Positions 6,301 to 6,473 of a stretch of 6,473 nucleotides of DNA are shown piece by piece (within the stretch, counting starts at the first letter, position 1; every line of letters starts with the position of its first letter). The translations under genes were made by a program, and so were the position numbers. Source of the stretch: Bryobacterales bacterium (GTDB lineage: Bacteria; Acidobacteriota; Terriglobia; Bryobacterales; Bryobacteraceae). The notes under the pieces are model-generated. The model did not search any database and was not told where the DNA came from. It saw only the letters and a list, made by a program, of their open reading frames with translations. Location: contig SHUN01000169.1 in NCBI GenBank assembly GCA_009697495.1, positions 1 to 6,473 on the forward strand, read 5' to 3'.

Positions 6301-6473
6301 AGGTTGGAGCGCGGTTTGCAGTGCACCACGATCCGGTCTACCTGTTGGCGCCCTTCGCGGGTTCCCAATTGGACTGCCTGGAAATATTGGACGGGAATTC
6401 CGGCTGCCTCGCCAAAGAGCCGGGCCGCGAACCGGGAATCGTTATGCAGCAGACAAGCGCCGGGCCGCATGGC
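6297..6473 (-). CDS. 3' end of an unrecognised protein, 5'-truncated
   Basis: Reading the minus strand from base 6473, 58 codons are open up to the TGA at 6299-6297. Codon third positions are mostly G or C, as in the other genes here, which supports this strand. The visible residues begin AMRPGACLLHNDSRFAARL and end IVVHCKPRSNL. The stretch LLHNDSRFAARLFGEAAGIP followed by VQYFQAVQLGTREG faintly recalls the C-terminal part of M42-type aminopeptidases (a His, then an amphipathic helix, then GIPxQ). The later family motif is not seen, so I do not assign a function. It lies upstream of, and in the same direction as, the NHL operon, separated by 83 bp. Confidence 0.6.
   Translation of the reverse strand, partial: AMRPGACLLHNDSRFAARLFGEAAGIPVQYFQAVQLGTREGRQQVDRIVVHCKPRSNL

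Noticed and set aside
6239..6473. + strand frame from an ATG at 6239 open to the window edge, with AGAGGAG at 6216-6222
   Set aside because: The purine run is about 16 bp from the ATG, the translation is Gly/Arg/Pro-rich, and the opposite strand has better codon bias and a natural stop.

Overview
The window is about 6.5 kb of GC-rich bacterial DNA and is almost fully coding. The gene content is a DUF1501 protein, a PSCyt2/PSD1 (DUF1549/DUF1553) protein, an NHL propeller, and a RodZ-like DUF4115 protein with a strongly conserved GPxGPRGQVR stretch. This fits Acidobacteriota of the Solibacter/Bryobacter type, with Planctomycetota as an alternative. The assignment is an inference from family content, not from a marker gene.

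Layout. Bases 1-519 (+) are the 3' part of a RodZ-like gene: one membrane helix, an Ala/Pro-rich linker and a DUF4115 domain. It converges tail to tail, with only 2 bp between the stop codons, on a four-gene minus-strand operon. In transcription order the operon is: a secreted NHL propeller resembling peptidyl-hydroxyglycine amidating lyase (6213-5353); a secreted PSCyt2/PSD1 protein with one CxxCH haem motif (5353-3518); a Tat-signal DUF1501 protein (3511-2111); and a secreted fusion of a formylglycine-generating-enzyme (FGE) fold to a class A beta-lactamase-like serine hydrolase (2111-522). Junctions overlap by 1 base or are separated by 6 bp, so co-transcription and translational coupling are very likely. 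An 83-bp gap upstream (6214-6296) holds a candidate promoter and short repeats. The window ends in the 3' end of another minus-strand gene (6297-6473).

How they may work together. All four operon products carry export signals, three Sec-type and one Tat-type. The set therefore looks like a periplasmic or cell-surface module: a c-type haem protein, a DUF1501 protein assigned to the alkaline-phosphatase-like superfamily, a beta-propeller and a serine acyl-enzyme domain. PSD1 and DUF1501 genes are commonly adjacent in Planctomycetota and Acidobacteriota, but their biochemical role is not established. The most unusual item is the last gene. It joins an FGE-fold domain that lacks the copper-binding cysteines to a penicillin-recognising serine hydrolase that keeps SxxK and SDN but shows no canonical omega-loop ExxLN motif. 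I see no RNA genes, insertion sequences, CRISPR arrays or phage genes.
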